Shown here piece by piece: positions 16,616 through 25,943 of a stretch of DNA of 56,696 nucleotides (its first letter is position 1; each line of letters opens with the position of its first letter). The notes under the pieces are model-generated. The model made no database searches. It saw only the letters and a program-made list of their open reading frames with translations, and was not told where the DNA came from. This stretch comes from Desulfovibrionaceae bacterium (lineage in GTDB: Bacteria > Desulfobacterota > Desulfovibrionia > Desulfovibrionales > Desulfovibrionaceae). The DNA lies in NCBI GenBank assembly GCA_009782775.1, contig WRIL01000014.1, positions 1-56,696 of the forward strand, given 5' to 3'. The translations under genes and the position numbers were made by a program.

Positions 16616-18133
16616 GTGCTTCCGACACTTACGCATAAGCTTAGAGAATCGGCTGTTTCCGTCATCCCGATCATGGCGCTGGTGGCGATTCTGCATTTTA
16701 CCATCGCCCCGCTGGGAGCTGGACAGTTGCCGCAGTTCATCATAGGAGGCCTTCTCCTGATCCTTGGTTTGGCCGTATTTCTCATCGGCGCGGAATTGGG
16801 CATGGTGGCCTTCGGGCAGAAAACCGGCTCCGCCCTCACCCGCCGCCGCAACCTGCCGTTGATCCTGGGTGCGGTCATGGCCATTGGCTTCGCCATAACC
16901 ATTGCCGAACCGGATATACAGGTGCTGGGCAAACAGGTGCACGCGGTCAGGCATTCCATTGACCGACAGACCCTGATCTTGATGATCGCCTTGGGAGTGG
17001 GCGGTTTTCTCATGCTGGGAGTGGCGAAAACCGTGTTCCAGTTGCCGTTGCGCTGGCTGCTGGTCGGTTTTTATCTGCCGGTTTTCGGGGCCTGCGCCTT
17101 TGTGGACGCGGTTTTTGTGGGTGTGGCCTTTGACGCGGGCGGGGCGACCACCGGCCCGATCACCGTGCCCTTCATCATCGCTATGGGCGTGGGCGTGGCT
17201 TCTGCCGCCAAGAGAGAGAAGGAAGACGACGACTCCAGTTTCGGCTGGGTCGGTCTGGCCTCCATCGGCCCGATTGTGGCCGTGGCTTTCATGGGCATGA
17301 TCTCGCCGGCCACCGCCAGCCCGGAGGACTCGGCCGCAGGCGAAATGGCCGCTGAGGGGCTGGTGGAGCGCTTTTTGCTGCACGCGCTACCGGAAGCGGC
17401 CAAGGATATCAGCATGGCCATTCTGCCCATCTTCCTAATTTTCCTGCTTTTCCAGGCCACACTTCTGCGGCTGCCGGCCGGGCAGATGCGCCGCATGACC
17501 TTGGGCTTCCTCTATGCCTCCATCGGGCTGGTGGTTTTCATGACCGGGGTCAGCGGCGGCTTTATTCCGGTCGGGTATTCCCTGGGCGTGACCTTGGGAA
17601 CGATGGGTGGAGCGGCGCTCGTTCCCGTGGGCTTTCTTCTGGGCGCGGTGGTGGTGTGCGCCGAGCCGGCTGTCTGGGTGCTGAACGAGCAGGTCGAGGA
17701 GCTTTCCGGCGGACACATCCGCCGTTCGCTCATGCTGGCCGCGCTTTCCATAAGCATTGCCTGCGCGGTGGCCCTGGGCATGATCCGGGTGGTCACGGGG
17801 CTGAGCATATGGTACATCCTCATACCCGGCTATGCCTTGGCCCTGGGGCTGACTTTTTTCAGCCCGCGCCTGTTCACGGCCGTGGCCTTCGACTCCGGCG
17901 GAGTGGCTTCTGGCCCCATGTCTTCGACTTTTGTGCTCTCGCTGGCTTTGGGAGCCTCTTTCGGGGCTGGAGGGAACCCGGCCACGGACGCCTTCGGCAT
18001 GATCGCCATGATCGCCATGGCCCCGCTGATCACCATCCAGCTCCTGGGGTTGATCTTCAAGTCCAAGGCGAAGAAACTGGGGGAAATGAGCAGGAGGCAG
18101 AACGAGGAACCGGGGAACGTGGCGGGCTCATGA
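16616..18133 (+). CDS. DUF1538-family polytopic membrane protein, putative transporter
   Basis: A 505-residue inner-membrane protein with about twelve hydrophobic segments and an internal two-fold repeat: the first half has VGVAFDAGGATTGPITVPF and the second TAVAFDSGGVASGPMSSTF, the hallmark of the DUF1538 family. The duplicated glycine-rich re-entrant-looking motif suggests an inverted-repeat transport path, though no substrate is established to my knowledge. A charged cytosolic loop (KREKEDDD) separates the halves and could be the docking point for the upstream PII-like protein. The start is GTG 16616 with GGAG six bases upstream. Its stop abuts the convergent tilS stop in the palindrome TCATGA. 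Confidence 0.85.
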   Translation: MLPTLTHKLRESAVSVIPIMALVAILHFTIAPLGAGQLPQFIIGGLLLILGLAVFLIGAELGMVAFGQKTGSALTRRRNLPLILGAVMAIGFAITIAEPDIQVLGKQVHAVRHSIDRQTLILMIALGVGGFLMLGVAKTVFQLPLRWLLVGFYLPVFGACAFVDAVFVGVAFDAGGATTGPITVPFIIAMGVGVASAAKREKEDDDSSFGWVGLASIGPIVAVAFMGMISPATASPEDSAAGEMAAEGLVERFLLHALPEAAKDISMAILPIFLIFLLFQATLLRLPAGQMRRMTLGFLYASIGLVVFMTGVSGGFIPVGYSLGVTLGTMGGAALVPVGFLLGAVVVCAEPAVWVLNEQVEELSGGHIRRSLMLAALSISIACAVALGMIRVVTGLSIWYILIPGYALALGLTFFSPRLFTAVAFDSGGVASGPMSSTFVLSLALGASFGAGGNPATDAFGMIAMIAMAPLITIQLLGLIFKSKAKKLGEMSRRQNEEPGNVAGS

Positions 18134-19150
18134 TCCTTCCCGGCTGAAGCTGATGCCCTCCGGTTCCAGGCGGGCGTTTTTGCGGCCGGGAAACTGGAAG
18201 AGGGCGCCGGTCTTCTTTTTTTGCCAGGCCCGATCCAGAGCCAGGAGGTTGTTCAGCAAGGGCTGACCTGGACCAAGGGCCTCCAGCCTGGCTTTGTACA
18301 GGCGCAGGCGCAGGGCCTTATCCAGGCCGCGCAGCAGAGAAGAGAGGAGCAGGCTCTGGTCTTCAGGATGGGTGGGCAGGTGAGGGGCCAGGAGCCCCTG
18401 GAAATATTCGGAGTCCAGCCCGGCCAGGCGGCGCATCCCGGCCGCCGCTTCCAGGAAGGAAGGGTTCTCGCGCAGGAAGAGGGGCAGGATTTCCGCCCGT
18501 ACCCGGTTGCGCAAAAAGGCCGTATCCCGGTTCAGGGGATCTTCGATCCAGCCTAACCCCAGAGCGCGCAGAAAGGCTTCGATCTTCGTCCGTTCCGTAA
18601 AAAGCAGGGGACGGAGCAGACGTTCTTTCCGATCCAGGGCGGCCATGCCGCCCAGAGCCGGCCAGCCTCCGCCGCGGATGAGCCGCATGAGAATATCTTC
18701 GGCCAGGTCGTTCAACTGGTGGGCATAGACGATCCAGCGTTCCGGAGCAGCATCCCGCAGGGAGCGCAAAAAATCCAGGCGGGCGGCGCGTCCGGCCTCT
18801 TCCTTGCCGATTTTCCTTTCCTCGGCCAGAGCGGCAACCGCGATTCTCCGGTTATGGCAGGTCAGGCCGTGATCTTGGGCCAGTTCCAGGGCGGCCTGGA
18901 GATCCCGGTGCGAATCCGGGCGCAGGGCGTGGTCCAGGTGGGCCAGGGACAGGGTAAAGCCCAGGCGCGGGGCCAGGGCCAGGAGGACGTAAAAGAGGGC
19001 GCTGGAATCCGCCCCTCCGGAGTAAGCCAGGGTCAGCTCCAGCCCGGCTACGTTCAGGCCGCATTCTTCCACGATGAAGCGTTCCACCTCCAGGCAGAAG
19101 CGGGCCTCCGGCGCGGGAAGCCGGTTCAGGGCGAAGGCAGTCTGAGGCAT
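18128..19150 (-). CDS. tilS: tRNA(Ile)-lysidine synthase
   Basis: Uses ATP to attach lysine to C34 of the tRNA-Ile CAU anticodon so that it reads AUA. The PP-loop SGGADSSA is at about 44-51, with the following HLDHALR and a KIEAFL/ENPSF-type substrate region. At 340 residues it is the short form, with an N-terminal catalytic domain plus a helical extension and without the long C-terminal domains of the E. coli enzyme. It follows hslU by 16 bases on the minus strand. Notably, infC in this window seems to use AUA as a start. Confidence 0.93.
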   Translation of the reverse strand: MPQTAFALNRLPAPEARFCLEVERFIVEECGLNVAGLELTLAYSGGADSSALFYVLLALAPRLGFTLSLAHLDHALRPDSHRDLQAALELAQDHGLTCHNRRIAVAALAEERKIGKEEAGRAARLDFLRSLRDAAPERWIVYAHQLNDLAEDILMRLIRGGGWPALGGMAALDRKERLLRPLLFTERTKIEAFLRALGLGWIEDPLNRDTAFLRNRVRAEILPLFLRENPSFLEAAAGMRRLAGLDSEYFQGLLAPHLPTHPEDQSLLLSSLLRGLDKALRLRLYKARLEALGPGQPLLNNLLALDRAWQKKKTGALFQFPGRKNARLEPEGISFSREGS

Positions 19151-19166
19151 GGCGTCCGGCTGGGCA

Positions 19167-20507
19167 TTACAGGATATAGCGGTTTAGATCCTGGTCCGCG
19201 CGCACATCTTTGAGTTGGGAACAGACGTAGTTTTTGTCCACCGTGATAACCGCCCCTTGCATGTCCGGGGCGTTGAAAGAGAGCTCGGCCAGGATTTTCT
19301 CCATGATGGTGTAAAGCCTCCGCGCCCCGATATTTTCCGTCTGCCGGTTGACCGTTTCGGCGAAAGAGGCGATTTCCTCCAGGGCTTCCGGATGAAACTC
19401 CAGGGTCACGCCTTCCGCGCCAAGCAAGGCCGAGTATTGGCGGATCAGGGCATTGCGCGGCTCGGTCAGGATGCGCAGAAAATCCTCTTTGGTCAGGGCC
19501 TTGAGCTCCACCCGCAAGGGGAAGCGGCCCTGGAGCTCCGGCATGAGGTCCGAGGGCTTGCTCAGGTGGAAGGCCCCGGCGGCGATGAACAGGATATGGT
19601 CCGTGCGCACGGCTCCGTATTTGGTGCTGACCACGCTTCCTTCCACGATGGGCAAGATATCGCGCTGCACGCCCTGGCGGGAGACGTCGCCCCCGCCCCG
19701 GCGGCTGTCTTCCGAACTGGCGATCTTGTCAATTTCGTCCAAAAAAACGATCCCGGTCTGTTCGACCCTTTCCCTGGCCAAATCCACCACCTTGTCCTGG
19801 TCAATCAACTGATCGCTCTCCTCCTGCAGGAGAATTTCATAGGCGTCCTTGACTCGCAGGGTGCGGCGCTTGCGCTGGGGGGGGAACATCTTGCCGAACA
19901 TGTCTTTGATCTGGCTTCCGGCCTGCTCCATGCCCGGCAGCCCCATTCCCATGAATTCGACTTGCGGTCCATGGGTTTGCACCTCCATGTTGACTTCCCG
20001 CTCGTGGAGCTTCCCTTGGCGCCAGAGTAGGCGCATTTTTTCCCGGGTGTCGCCCATGGAGGCGGGGGGGGCGTCCAGGCGTGGCGCTCCGCCAGGCAGG
20101 AGCAGGTCCAGCAGGCGATCTTCCGCCTTTTGTTCAGCCTGTCCGCGCACCAGGTCGTTTTGCTCCGAGCGCGCCATGTTTACCCCTATTTCCATGAGAT
20201 CGCGGATCATCGATTCCACGTCCCGGCCCACATAGCCCACTTCGGTGTATTTGGTGGCTTCCACCTTGATGAAGGGAGAGGCGCAGAGCTTGGCCAGGCG
20301 GCGGGCGATTTCCGTCTTCCCCACCCCGGTGGGGCCGATCATGATGATGTTTTTGGGGGCGACCTCGTCGCGCAGATCCTCGGGCAACTGCTGGCGGCGC
20401 CAGCGGTTGCGCATGGCGATGGCCACCATGCGTTTGGCGTCATCCTGGCCGATAATGTATTTGTTCAATTCCGCGACGATCTGCCGGGGGGTGAGGGTCA
20501 TGCTCAT
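19167..20507 (-). CDS. hslU: ATP-dependent protease ATPase subunit HslU
   Basis: The unfoldase hexamer of the HslUV (ClpYQ) protease. A 446-residue AAA+ protein with N-terminal [16 protein letters not shown], Walker [10 protein letters not shown], Walker B VFLDEID, sensor region and the C-terminal [10 protein letters not shown] plus hydrophobic tail LNRYIL that activates HslV. The I domain (about 110-240) has the MGMGLPGM segment. The partner hslV, commonly adjacent, is not in this window. It begins 18 bases after degP, with AGGGA as a likely Shine-Dalgarno. Confidence 0.97.
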   Translation of the reverse strand: MSMTLTPRQIVAELNKYIIGQDDAKRMVAIAMRNRWRRQQLPEDLRDEVAPKNIIMIGPTGVGKTEIARRLAKLCASPFIKVEATKYTEVGYVGRDVESMIRDLMEIGVNMARSEQNDLVRGQAEQKAEDRLLDLLLPGGAPRLDAPPASMGDTREKMRLLWRQGKLHEREVNMEVQTHGPQVEFMGMGLPGMEQAGSQIKDMFGKMFPPQRKRRTLRVKDAYEILLQEESDQLIDQDKVVDLARERVEQTGIVFLDEIDKIASSEDSRRGGGDVSRQGVQRDILPIVEGSVVSTKYGAVRTDHILFIAAGAFHLSKPSDLMPELQGRFPLRVELKALTKEDFLRILTEPRNALIRQYSALLGAEGVTLEFHPEALEEIASFAETVNRQTENIGARRLYTIMEKILAELSFNAPDMQGAVITVDKNYVCSQLKDVRADQDLNRYIL

Positions 20508-20525
20508 GGCCGCGTTCCCTGCGGG

Positions 20526-22070
20526 CTATTTGCCGGCAATGCTGACAATGAAGGTGTTGCCGCCCCGGTTGATCTGCAGGATGATCGCCCCTTGCTTCTG
20601 CAAGAGGGCGTTTGCCTCTTTGTTGAATTCATCCACGCTGCCCACCGGCTTGCGCCCGATGCCCAGGATCACGTCGCCGCGCTTTATCCCGGCCTTGCTC
20701 CCCAGTTTTTCCGGGTCCGCCTGGATCACCAGGAGCCCTTGCTTGGGGGTCAGGCGCAGGTGCGAGGCCTCCTGCTCGTTCAGAGGGCGGATTTGCAGCC
20801 CCAGGCTGGAAGAATCCGAGGCATCGCCCTCCGTTGACGGGGCGCCGGAATCCGCCAGGTTGAGATCGCGTTGCATCAGCTTGATTTTAAAGGCCATGGC
20901 CTTGCCGTCGCGCCAGACGGAGGCGTTGACCGTATCGCCAGGCTTGCGGCGCATAATGGTTTGTTGCAACTCTTCCGGGTTGCGGATCTCCTGGTCGTCA
21001 ATTTTCAGGATTACATCCCCTGGTTCTATGCCGGCCTGGGCCGCCGGCTGGTTGGGGATAACCCCGCCGATGAGCGCCCCCTTGGCCTCGGGCAGCCCTA
21101 GGGCCTTGGCCGTGGCCGCGTCCACTGTCTGGATGGTCACGCCCAGCCAGCCGCGGGTGACCTTGCGATCGGTTTTCAGGTTGTCGATGATCTCCCTGGC
21201 TAGGGAAGAAGGGATGGCAAAGCCGATGCCCTGGGCCTGGGAGGCGATGGCGGTGTTGATGCCGATGACCTCTCCGCGCAGGTTGAGCAACGGTCCGCCG
21301 CTGTTCCCCGGATTGATGGAGGCGTCGGTTTGCAGGAAGCGCACCAGGGAGGAGGTGTCAATATTCCGGAATTTCGCGGACAGGATGCCCGCGGTGACCG
21401 TGTGATCCAGCCCCAGGGGGTTGCCGATGGCCACCACCCATTCCCCCACCTCCAAGGCGTCGGAGTCGCCGAATTTGATGAAGGGCAGCTTTTGGGGAGA
21501 TTCAATTTTCAGCAGAGCGAGATCCGTTTCCTTGTCCACGCCGATTACCTCGGCATCAAAGGAGGTGTCCTTGTTTCTGGAGGAATCAAAGTTGATCCGG
21601 ATGACCTCCGCCCCTTCCACCACATGGTTGTTGGTGACGATATAGCCGTCCTCGGAGATGATGAAACCTGAACCCAGAGAGCTTTGTCGGCGGCCCTGCG
21701 GGGGCATGCCCGGTCCGGGGCGGCCGAAGGGAAAGAAAAAGTCAAAATCCTCGTCAAAAGGGGAGGGAAATGGGGAAAAGGACCGGCCTCGCGCGCGGGA
21801 GGCGCGCTCGGTGCTGACATTGACCACGGCCGGGCCGACTTCCTTGACCAGATCCCGGAAGTCGGCGCGTGGGATGATCCCTGCATACACTTCTTTTGGC
21901 AGTTTTTTGATGGCCTCGGCCAATTCAGCCACTTCCGGGGCATTCAATTTGCCCGGCAGGGCGCGTATAGCTTCGGCCAGATCGGATACAGAAGCTATGG
22001 CGGGCGAAGCCAGAAGCAGAGCCAGAATCAGGGCGGCCGGGATTTTCAGGATATAGACAAGTCTTTTCAT
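20526..22070 (-). CDS. degP: periplasmic serine protease/chaperone Do (DegP/HtrA)
   Basis: A 514-residue envelope quality-control protease. A signal peptide ends near residue 26 (SPAIAS). The trypsin-like domain carries His in TNNHVVEG, Asp in DKETDLALL and Ser in NPGNSGGPLL, so it is catalytically complete. Two PDZ domains follow (about 305-400 and 420-510). The LA-loop region contains an F/P/G/D-rich stretch (FSPFPSPFDEDFDFFFPFG), typical of DegP/MucD from Deltaproteobacteria. AAGGAG with a five-base spacer precedes the ATG. It heads the degP-hslU-tilS run, all protein or RNA quality control. Confidence 0.96.
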   Translation of the reverse strand: MKRLVYILKIPAALILALLLASPAIASVSDLAEAIRALPGKLNAPEVAELAEAIKKLPKEVYAGIIPRADFRDLVKEVGPAVVNVSTERASRARGRSFSPFPSPFDEDFDFFFPFGRPGPGMPPQGRRQSSLGSGFIISEDGYIVTNNHVVEGAEVIRINFDSSRNKDTSFDAEVIGVDKETDLALLKIESPQKLPFIKFGDSDALEVGEWVVAIGNPLGLDHTVTAGILSAKFRNIDTSSLVRFLQTDASINPGNSGGPLLNLRGEVIGINTAIASQAQGIGFAIPSSLAREIIDNLKTDRKVTRGWLGVTIQTVDAATAKALGLPEAKGALIGGVIPNQPAAQAGIEPGDVILKIDDQEIRNPEELQQTIMRRKPGDTVNASVWRDGKAMAFKIKLMQRDLNLADSGAPSTEGDASDSSSLGLQIRPLNEQEASHLRLTPKQGLLVIQADPEKLGSKAGIKRGDVILGIGRKPVGSVDEFNKEANALLQKQGAIILQINRGGNTFIVSIAGK

Positions 22071-22095
22071 GGAAACTCCTTATGCGCCTTATCCG

Positions 22096-22119
22096 CCTCC
22101 CGTTCCGGGAGGATTTTTT
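22096..22119 (+). terminator. plus-facing intrinsic-terminator hairpin between two minus-strand genes
   Basis: CCTCCCG (22096-22102), TTC loop, CGGGAGG (22106-22112), then A and six T. On the plus strand this is a textbook Rho-independent terminator, but both flanking genes are on the minus strand. On that strand the stem has no T-tract after it. It may stop antisense transcription leaving degP, or serve as a 5' leader hairpin of degP mRNA. Confidence 0.5.
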
Positions 22120-22174
22120 CCTTGATATAGATAGGCCCGAATTTGAATAAGTAAAGCGGCGGCGAGGTATTTTT

Positions 22175-23293
22175 CTACTCGGGCAGGATGGGGGCCGGGT
22201 GGAGATCTTCCCAGGCCGTGTCCCGGATCGTGCTCTCCCATCCCAGGTAACGCCAGGCGTAAACCCGGTTGTCTTTCCCGAGACGCGCCTGCAGGTGGAA
22301 CAGGCCGTCATCCGTGCCCAGGCACTCTTTCAGGAAATTGGGCAGGGAATATATGTAGCGCAAATCCTTGAAGGTAAGCTCTTTTAGCCCTTGGGGGTTT
22401 ATCGTTGATTCCAGGGTGGGGAAATGCGCGAATTCCCTGTATTCACCGAAAATGGGCAGAACTTCGGCCAACCTCTGCCATAGTCGAGGGGGTACCTTGG
22501 AATAGGCCGGCGGGTCGAAATGCGGCCTTGTGCTGAATTTGTGGGTGGCCACCCACTGCATCCGGTATTCTTCGGAGTTTTCCGCCACCGCCTTCCAGTA
22601 AAAAGGAGAAAAGAGAACCGGCGTCAGGGTGATTTTTTCGGCCGCCGTGCCCACTTCGGTATAGTCGCGGTTGAACTTGCGGCTCAAACCCTCGTGGATG
22701 CCCAGGCAGATCAGCGGGTAGAGCAGCGCCCAGAATATGGCATAGCGCGCCCAGGTGACCTGCGCGGCGAGTTTCGCCCGGCTTTTGAAATTCCGTAGGC
22801 AATAAAATAAAATGATCAGCAGGGGGATGGTGAGTAGCGGGTCAACGATGAACAGGGCCGGGACCGCTACCCGGTAATTGCTGAATGGCCAGAAGATCTG
22901 CGTGCCGAAGCTGGTCATGCAGTCCAGGTACAGATGTAAGCCTAGCCCGAGCAGGGCGACCAGGAAGATTTGCCCCAGGCTCCAGTCATCCGGTCTGGCG
23001 ATGACGGCCAGGCCGTCCACCACGCGCACGGCATCATTTTTGACATGCAGGTTGGAAAGGAAGAACTTGAAGCTCAGAGCCAGGAGCAGGGCGGCGGTGG
23101 AAATGGAAAGTATGGAGTGGGTAAGGCCACGGTGGATGGAAAACATGGCGTGGGCGGAGGATCCGGCCAGAATGTCAATATCCGGCAGAATGCCGGCGGT
23201 GATGCCGAAAAATACCAGGGGCCACATGCGCGGCGCCCGGGAAAACGCCAACGGAGTGAGCGCCCCGGCCGCCAAGTGGGTGACGGAATCCAT
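22175..23293 (-). CDS. YdjM-family (PF04307-like) membrane-bound metal-dependent hydrolase
   Basis: A 372-residue protein whose first 160 residues show the family's metal-ligand series in membrane segments: [11 protein letters not shown] at the N-terminus, [15 protein letters not shown], and [18 protein letters not shown]. About five transmembrane helices lie in this part; the C-terminal half (about 200-372) is soluble-looking, and its role is unknown. Related proteins are annotated as inner-membrane hydrolases with no proven substrate. It lies upstream of degP on the same strand with a 104-base gap holding a hairpin, and diverges from psd. Confidence 0.75.
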   Translation of the reverse strand: MDSVTHLAAGALTPLAFSRAPRMWPLVFFGITAGILPDIDILAGSSAHAMFSIHRGLTHSILSISTAALLLALSFKFFLSNLHVKNDAVRVVDGLAVIARPDDWSLGQIFLVALLGLGLHLYLDCMTSFGTQIFWPFSNYRVAVPALFIVDPLLTIPLLIILFYCLRNFKSRAKLAAQVTWARYAIFWALLYPLICLGIHEGLSRKFNRDYTEVGTAAEKITLTPVLFSPFYWKAVAENSEEYRMQWVATHKFSTRPHFDPPAYSKVPPRLWQRLAEVLPIFGEYREFAHFPTLESTINPQGLKELTFKDLRYIYSLPNFLKECLGTDDGLFHLQARLGKDNRVYAWRYLGWESTIRDTAWEDLHPAPILPE

Positions 23294-23400
23294 TTGTGTT
23301 TATTCTCGTATTGTTTTATGGTGAATCGAATGAGAGATGTACTTTAATATACTTGCCGTCCGCCGACAAGGGGCGGACGCCCGATTTTGAGAGGAATTAC

Positions 23401-24054
23401 ATGCGTAAACCGTATTCCGCCATTACCGCCGAGGGGTATCCGGCCATATTCAGCGCCGGGTTCACCGCCCTGGTGTTCGCGGTGATGCAGTGGTGGCCGC
23501 TGGCCTTGCTGTCTCTGCTGTGCACCGCCTTTGCCTGTCATTTCTTCCGCGACCCTGAAAGGGTGGTCCCGCAAGGGGCGGACCTGGCGGTCAGTCCGGC
23601 GGACGGCAGGATCATCCGCATCGCCCAGGCCACGGAGCCTTTCAGCGGTCAGAGCCGGCAGTGCGTCAGCATTTTCATGAATGTCATTGATGTGCATGTG
23701 AACCGCGCGCCGGTAAGCGGCACGATTCAGGCCATAGAATACAAGAGCGGGCGTTTTCTGAACGCCAGCCTGAACAAGGCTTCGGAAGACAACGAGCGCT
23801 GCCTGTATTCCCTGGAGGATGCCGAAGGCCGGCTCTGGACCTTTGTGCAGATCGCCGGGCTGATTGCCCGTCGCATCGTCTGCCGGGTGGAAGAAGGCGA
23901 CTCCCTGGTCCGGGGCGAACGCGTAGGCATGATCAAGTTCGGTTCCAGGGTGGATGTCTATCTGCCGGAGAGTTACACCGCCAGCGTGACGGTGGGAGAT
24001 GCGGTGCTGGCCGGGCACAGCGTCCTTGCCCGCAAGAGCGGCTCCGGACACTGA
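23401..24054 (+). CDS. psd: phosphatidylserine decarboxylase proenzyme
   Basis: Makes phosphatidylethanolamine from phosphatidylserine at the inner membrane. A 217-residue short-type proenzyme: hydrophobic N-terminus ([18 protein letters not shown]), [30 protein letters not shown], and the self-cleavage site K-F-G-S where the Ser becomes the pyruvoyl group, splitting beta and alpha chains. The start at 23401 is supported by GAGGA a few bases upstream; the longer open frame starts in the intergenic region. pssA begins one base after the stop, so substrate and product enzymes are coupled. Confidence 0.95.
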   Translation: MRKPYSAITAEGYPAIFSAGFTALVFAVMQWWPLALLSLLCTAFACHFFRDPERVVPQGADLAVSPADGRIIRIAQATEPFSGQSRQCVSIFMNVIDVHVNRAPVSGTIQAIEYKSGRFLNASLNKASEDNERCLYSLEDAEGRLWTFVQIAGLIARRIVCRVEEGDSLVRGERVGMIKFGSRVDVYLPESYTASVTVGDAVLAGHSVLARKSGSGH

Positions 24055-24055
24055 T

Positions 24056-24826
24056 ATGCCGGGGGATGTTCAGGAACGGCCCGCGCGCCGCGGGGTCTAT
24101 ATCCTGCCCAACTTGGTCACGGTGGGGAGTATGTTCGGCGGCTTCCTGGGAATGCTCTGGGCCATTGAGGGACAGTACACCCATTGCGCCGTGGCCGTGT
24201 TCGTCAGCGCCTTCCTGGACGGCATGGACGGGAAGATCGCCCGTATGACCCACAGCGCCAGCGCCTTTGGCGTACAGATGGATTCCCTGGCCGATGCCGT
24301 GGCTTTCGGGGTCACTCCGGCCTTGATGGTTTATCTTTGGCAACTAAAGGATATGGGGGGGAGACTGGGGCTGGCCGTGGCCTTTTTATTCATGGCCTGC
24401 GGGGTGTTGCGTCTGGCCCGCTTTAACGTGATGACCGGGAGCGTCAGCAAGAAGTTCTTCATCGGTCTGCCCATCCCGGCTGCGGCCTGCGCCCTGGCCG
24501 CTCTGGTGCTCTTTAACCAGCACCTCCCTGTCAGTGTGCAACCCGCGTTGCCGGCGGTAAGCTTGGGGTTGACCATGTCCCTGGCCCTGCTCATGGTCAG
24601 CCGGATACGTTATTTTTCTTTCAAGGAGTTCGGTTTTTTCCGTACCCATCCCTTCAGGGCTCTGGTGGGCATGCTACTGCTTTTTGCCGTCCTGATCACC
24701 GAGCCGCGCATCTTCGGTTTTTCTTTTTTCATAGGCTACCTGCTTTCCGGCCCGATTTACACCTTCTTCTTTTTCCGGCGCAAAATTCCCTCCGAAGGCG
24801 CGGAACCATCGCCCGCGCGCCGGTAA
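24056..24826 (+). CDS. pssA: CDP-diacylglycerol-serine O-phosphatidyltransferase
   Basis: Synthesises phosphatidylserine from CDP-diacylglycerol and serine in the membrane, feeding Psd directly upstream. The 256-residue protein has the CDP-alcohol phosphatidyltransferase motif D-G-x2-A-R-x8-G-x3-D-x3-D (DGKIARMTHSASAFGVQMDS then D) at about 60-85 and six to eight membrane helices. This is the type II (Bacillus-like) PssA. The ATG at 24056 follows the psd TGA by one base. It ends seven bases before convergent nagZ. Confidence 0.94.
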   Translation: MPGDVQERPARRGVYILPNLVTVGSMFGGFLGMLWAIEGQYTHCAVAVFVSAFLDGMDGKIARMTHSASAFGVQMDSLADAVAFGVTPALMVYLWQLKDMGGRLGLAVAFLFMACGVLRLARFNVMTGSVSKKFFIGLPIPAAACALAALVLFNQHLPVSVQPALPAVSLGLTMSLALLMVSRIRYFSFKEFGFFRTHPFRALVGMLLLFAVLITEPRIFGFSFFIGYLLSGPIYTFFFFRRKIPSEGAEPSPARR

Positions 24827-24833
24827 TGCCCCA

Positions 24834-25943
24834 TCACCGGTTCAGCTGGCCTTTCAAGTCCTGAATCCGTGCGAAGGATCGCCGCAGGCGCTCTTGGGGG
24901 ATTTCGCCCTGGCGGTACAGATCCATTAAGGTCAGCCAGGCTTCTTCGGCAAGTCCCTGACGGTAATCCAGGTTGTTTCCCAGGATGAAGACATCCACTC
25001 CGGCCTGGATCCCCAGGCGCAAGGTCTCGCGCAGGGAGTAATGTTCGGTGATCGCCCGCATCTGCAGGTCATCGCTGAAGACTACCCCCTGCCAACCCAA
25101 ATCGTCGCGCAAAAGCCGGTCAATGATCCGGGGCGAAAGGCTGGCCGGAAGGCGCGAATCAAGCCCGCGCTGAAAAAGATGCCCGGCCATGACGGCGTAG
25201 GCTCCCGGTTGGGCGAGGAGGAACCGGTAAGGCTCAAGTTCCTCCGGCCTCCAACTGGCGCTGATGTCGGCCAGTCCCAAATGGGTGTCCTGGGCCGCGC
25301 TCCCGTGTCCTGGAAAGTGTTTGAAACAGGCGATGACGCCGGCGCTGTTCAGGCCGCGCATGAAGGCCAGTCCCAGGCGGGCGGCGTCTTTCGTCAGGAC
25401 TCCGAAGGATCGTCCCAGGGCGCCGATGGCCGGGCTTTTCGGGTTAAGGTCCAGGTCGATGACCGGGGCGAAATTCAGGTTCAGGCCGATCTCGGCCATT
25501 TCAAGCCCTTGGCCGGCGGCCAGCTTAAAAACCTCTTCAGCGGAAAGACGCCCCATTTCACTGGCCGAAGGCAGCCCCCGGAAGCCTTGGGCTGGCTTGA
25601 GACGCTGCACCAGGCCTCCTTCCTGGTCCACGGCAATGAAAAGCGGCATGGGCGCGACTCTGTTCAGCTCCGCGCACAGGGCGCGGAGCTGCTCCCGGCT
25701 GCGAATGTTGCGCGGCCCGCCACCTGATGAAGAATCGCGGTCAAAGAGGATCACCCCCCCCAGACGCCCTTGGCGGATCAACTCCATAACCAGCGGCAGG
25801 TCGCCTTCTCCGGCTCTTTCCCCGCGAAATCCCAACATGAGCATCTGGCCGAGCATGATCTCCGGGTCCGCTTCCGTGGCCCTGGCCGGGGCAAGCAGAC
25901 AGGTCAGGGCGAGGATTTGCAAAAGCCCGAGCCCTATTTTCAT
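24834..25943 (-). CDS. beta-N-acetylhexosaminidase, glycoside hydrolase family 3 (NagZ-like)
   Basis: Cleaves terminal beta-GlcNAc, in most relatives from GlcNAc-anhydroMurNAc muropeptides. The 369-residue protein has an apparent signal peptide (about 1-22, ending P-A-R-A), whereas E. coli NagZ is cytosolic, so this one is probably periplasmic. The GH3 signature is complete: VDQEGGLVQRL, NFAPVIDLD, the KHFPGHG catalytic His/Asp loop and VVFSDDLQM with the nucleophile Asp. Its ATG overlaps the stop of the upstream glycosyltransferase gene by four bases. Confidence 0.92.
   Translation of the reverse strand: MKIGLGLLQILALTCLLAPARATEADPEIMLGQMLMLGFRGERAGEGDLPLVMELIRQGRLGGVILFDRDSSSGGGPRNIRSREQLRALCAELNRVAPMPLFIAVDQEGGLVQRLKPAQGFRGLPSASEMGRLSAEEVFKLAAGQGLEMAEIGLNLNFAPVIDLDLNPKSPAIGALGRSFGVLTKDAARLGLAFMRGLNSAGVIACFKHFPGHGSAAQDTHLGLADISASWRPEELEPYRFLLAQPGAYAVMAGHLFQRGLDSRLPASLSPRIIDRLLRDDLGWQGVVFSDDLQMRAITEHYSLRETLRLGIQAGVDVFILGNNLDYRQGLAEEAWLTLMDLYRQGEIPQERLRRSFARIQDLKGQLNR

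Noticed and set aside
19167-22070. Search for hslV beside hslU
   Set aside because: The adjacent genes are tilS and degP; no threonine-protease N-terminus is encoded nearby on either strand.
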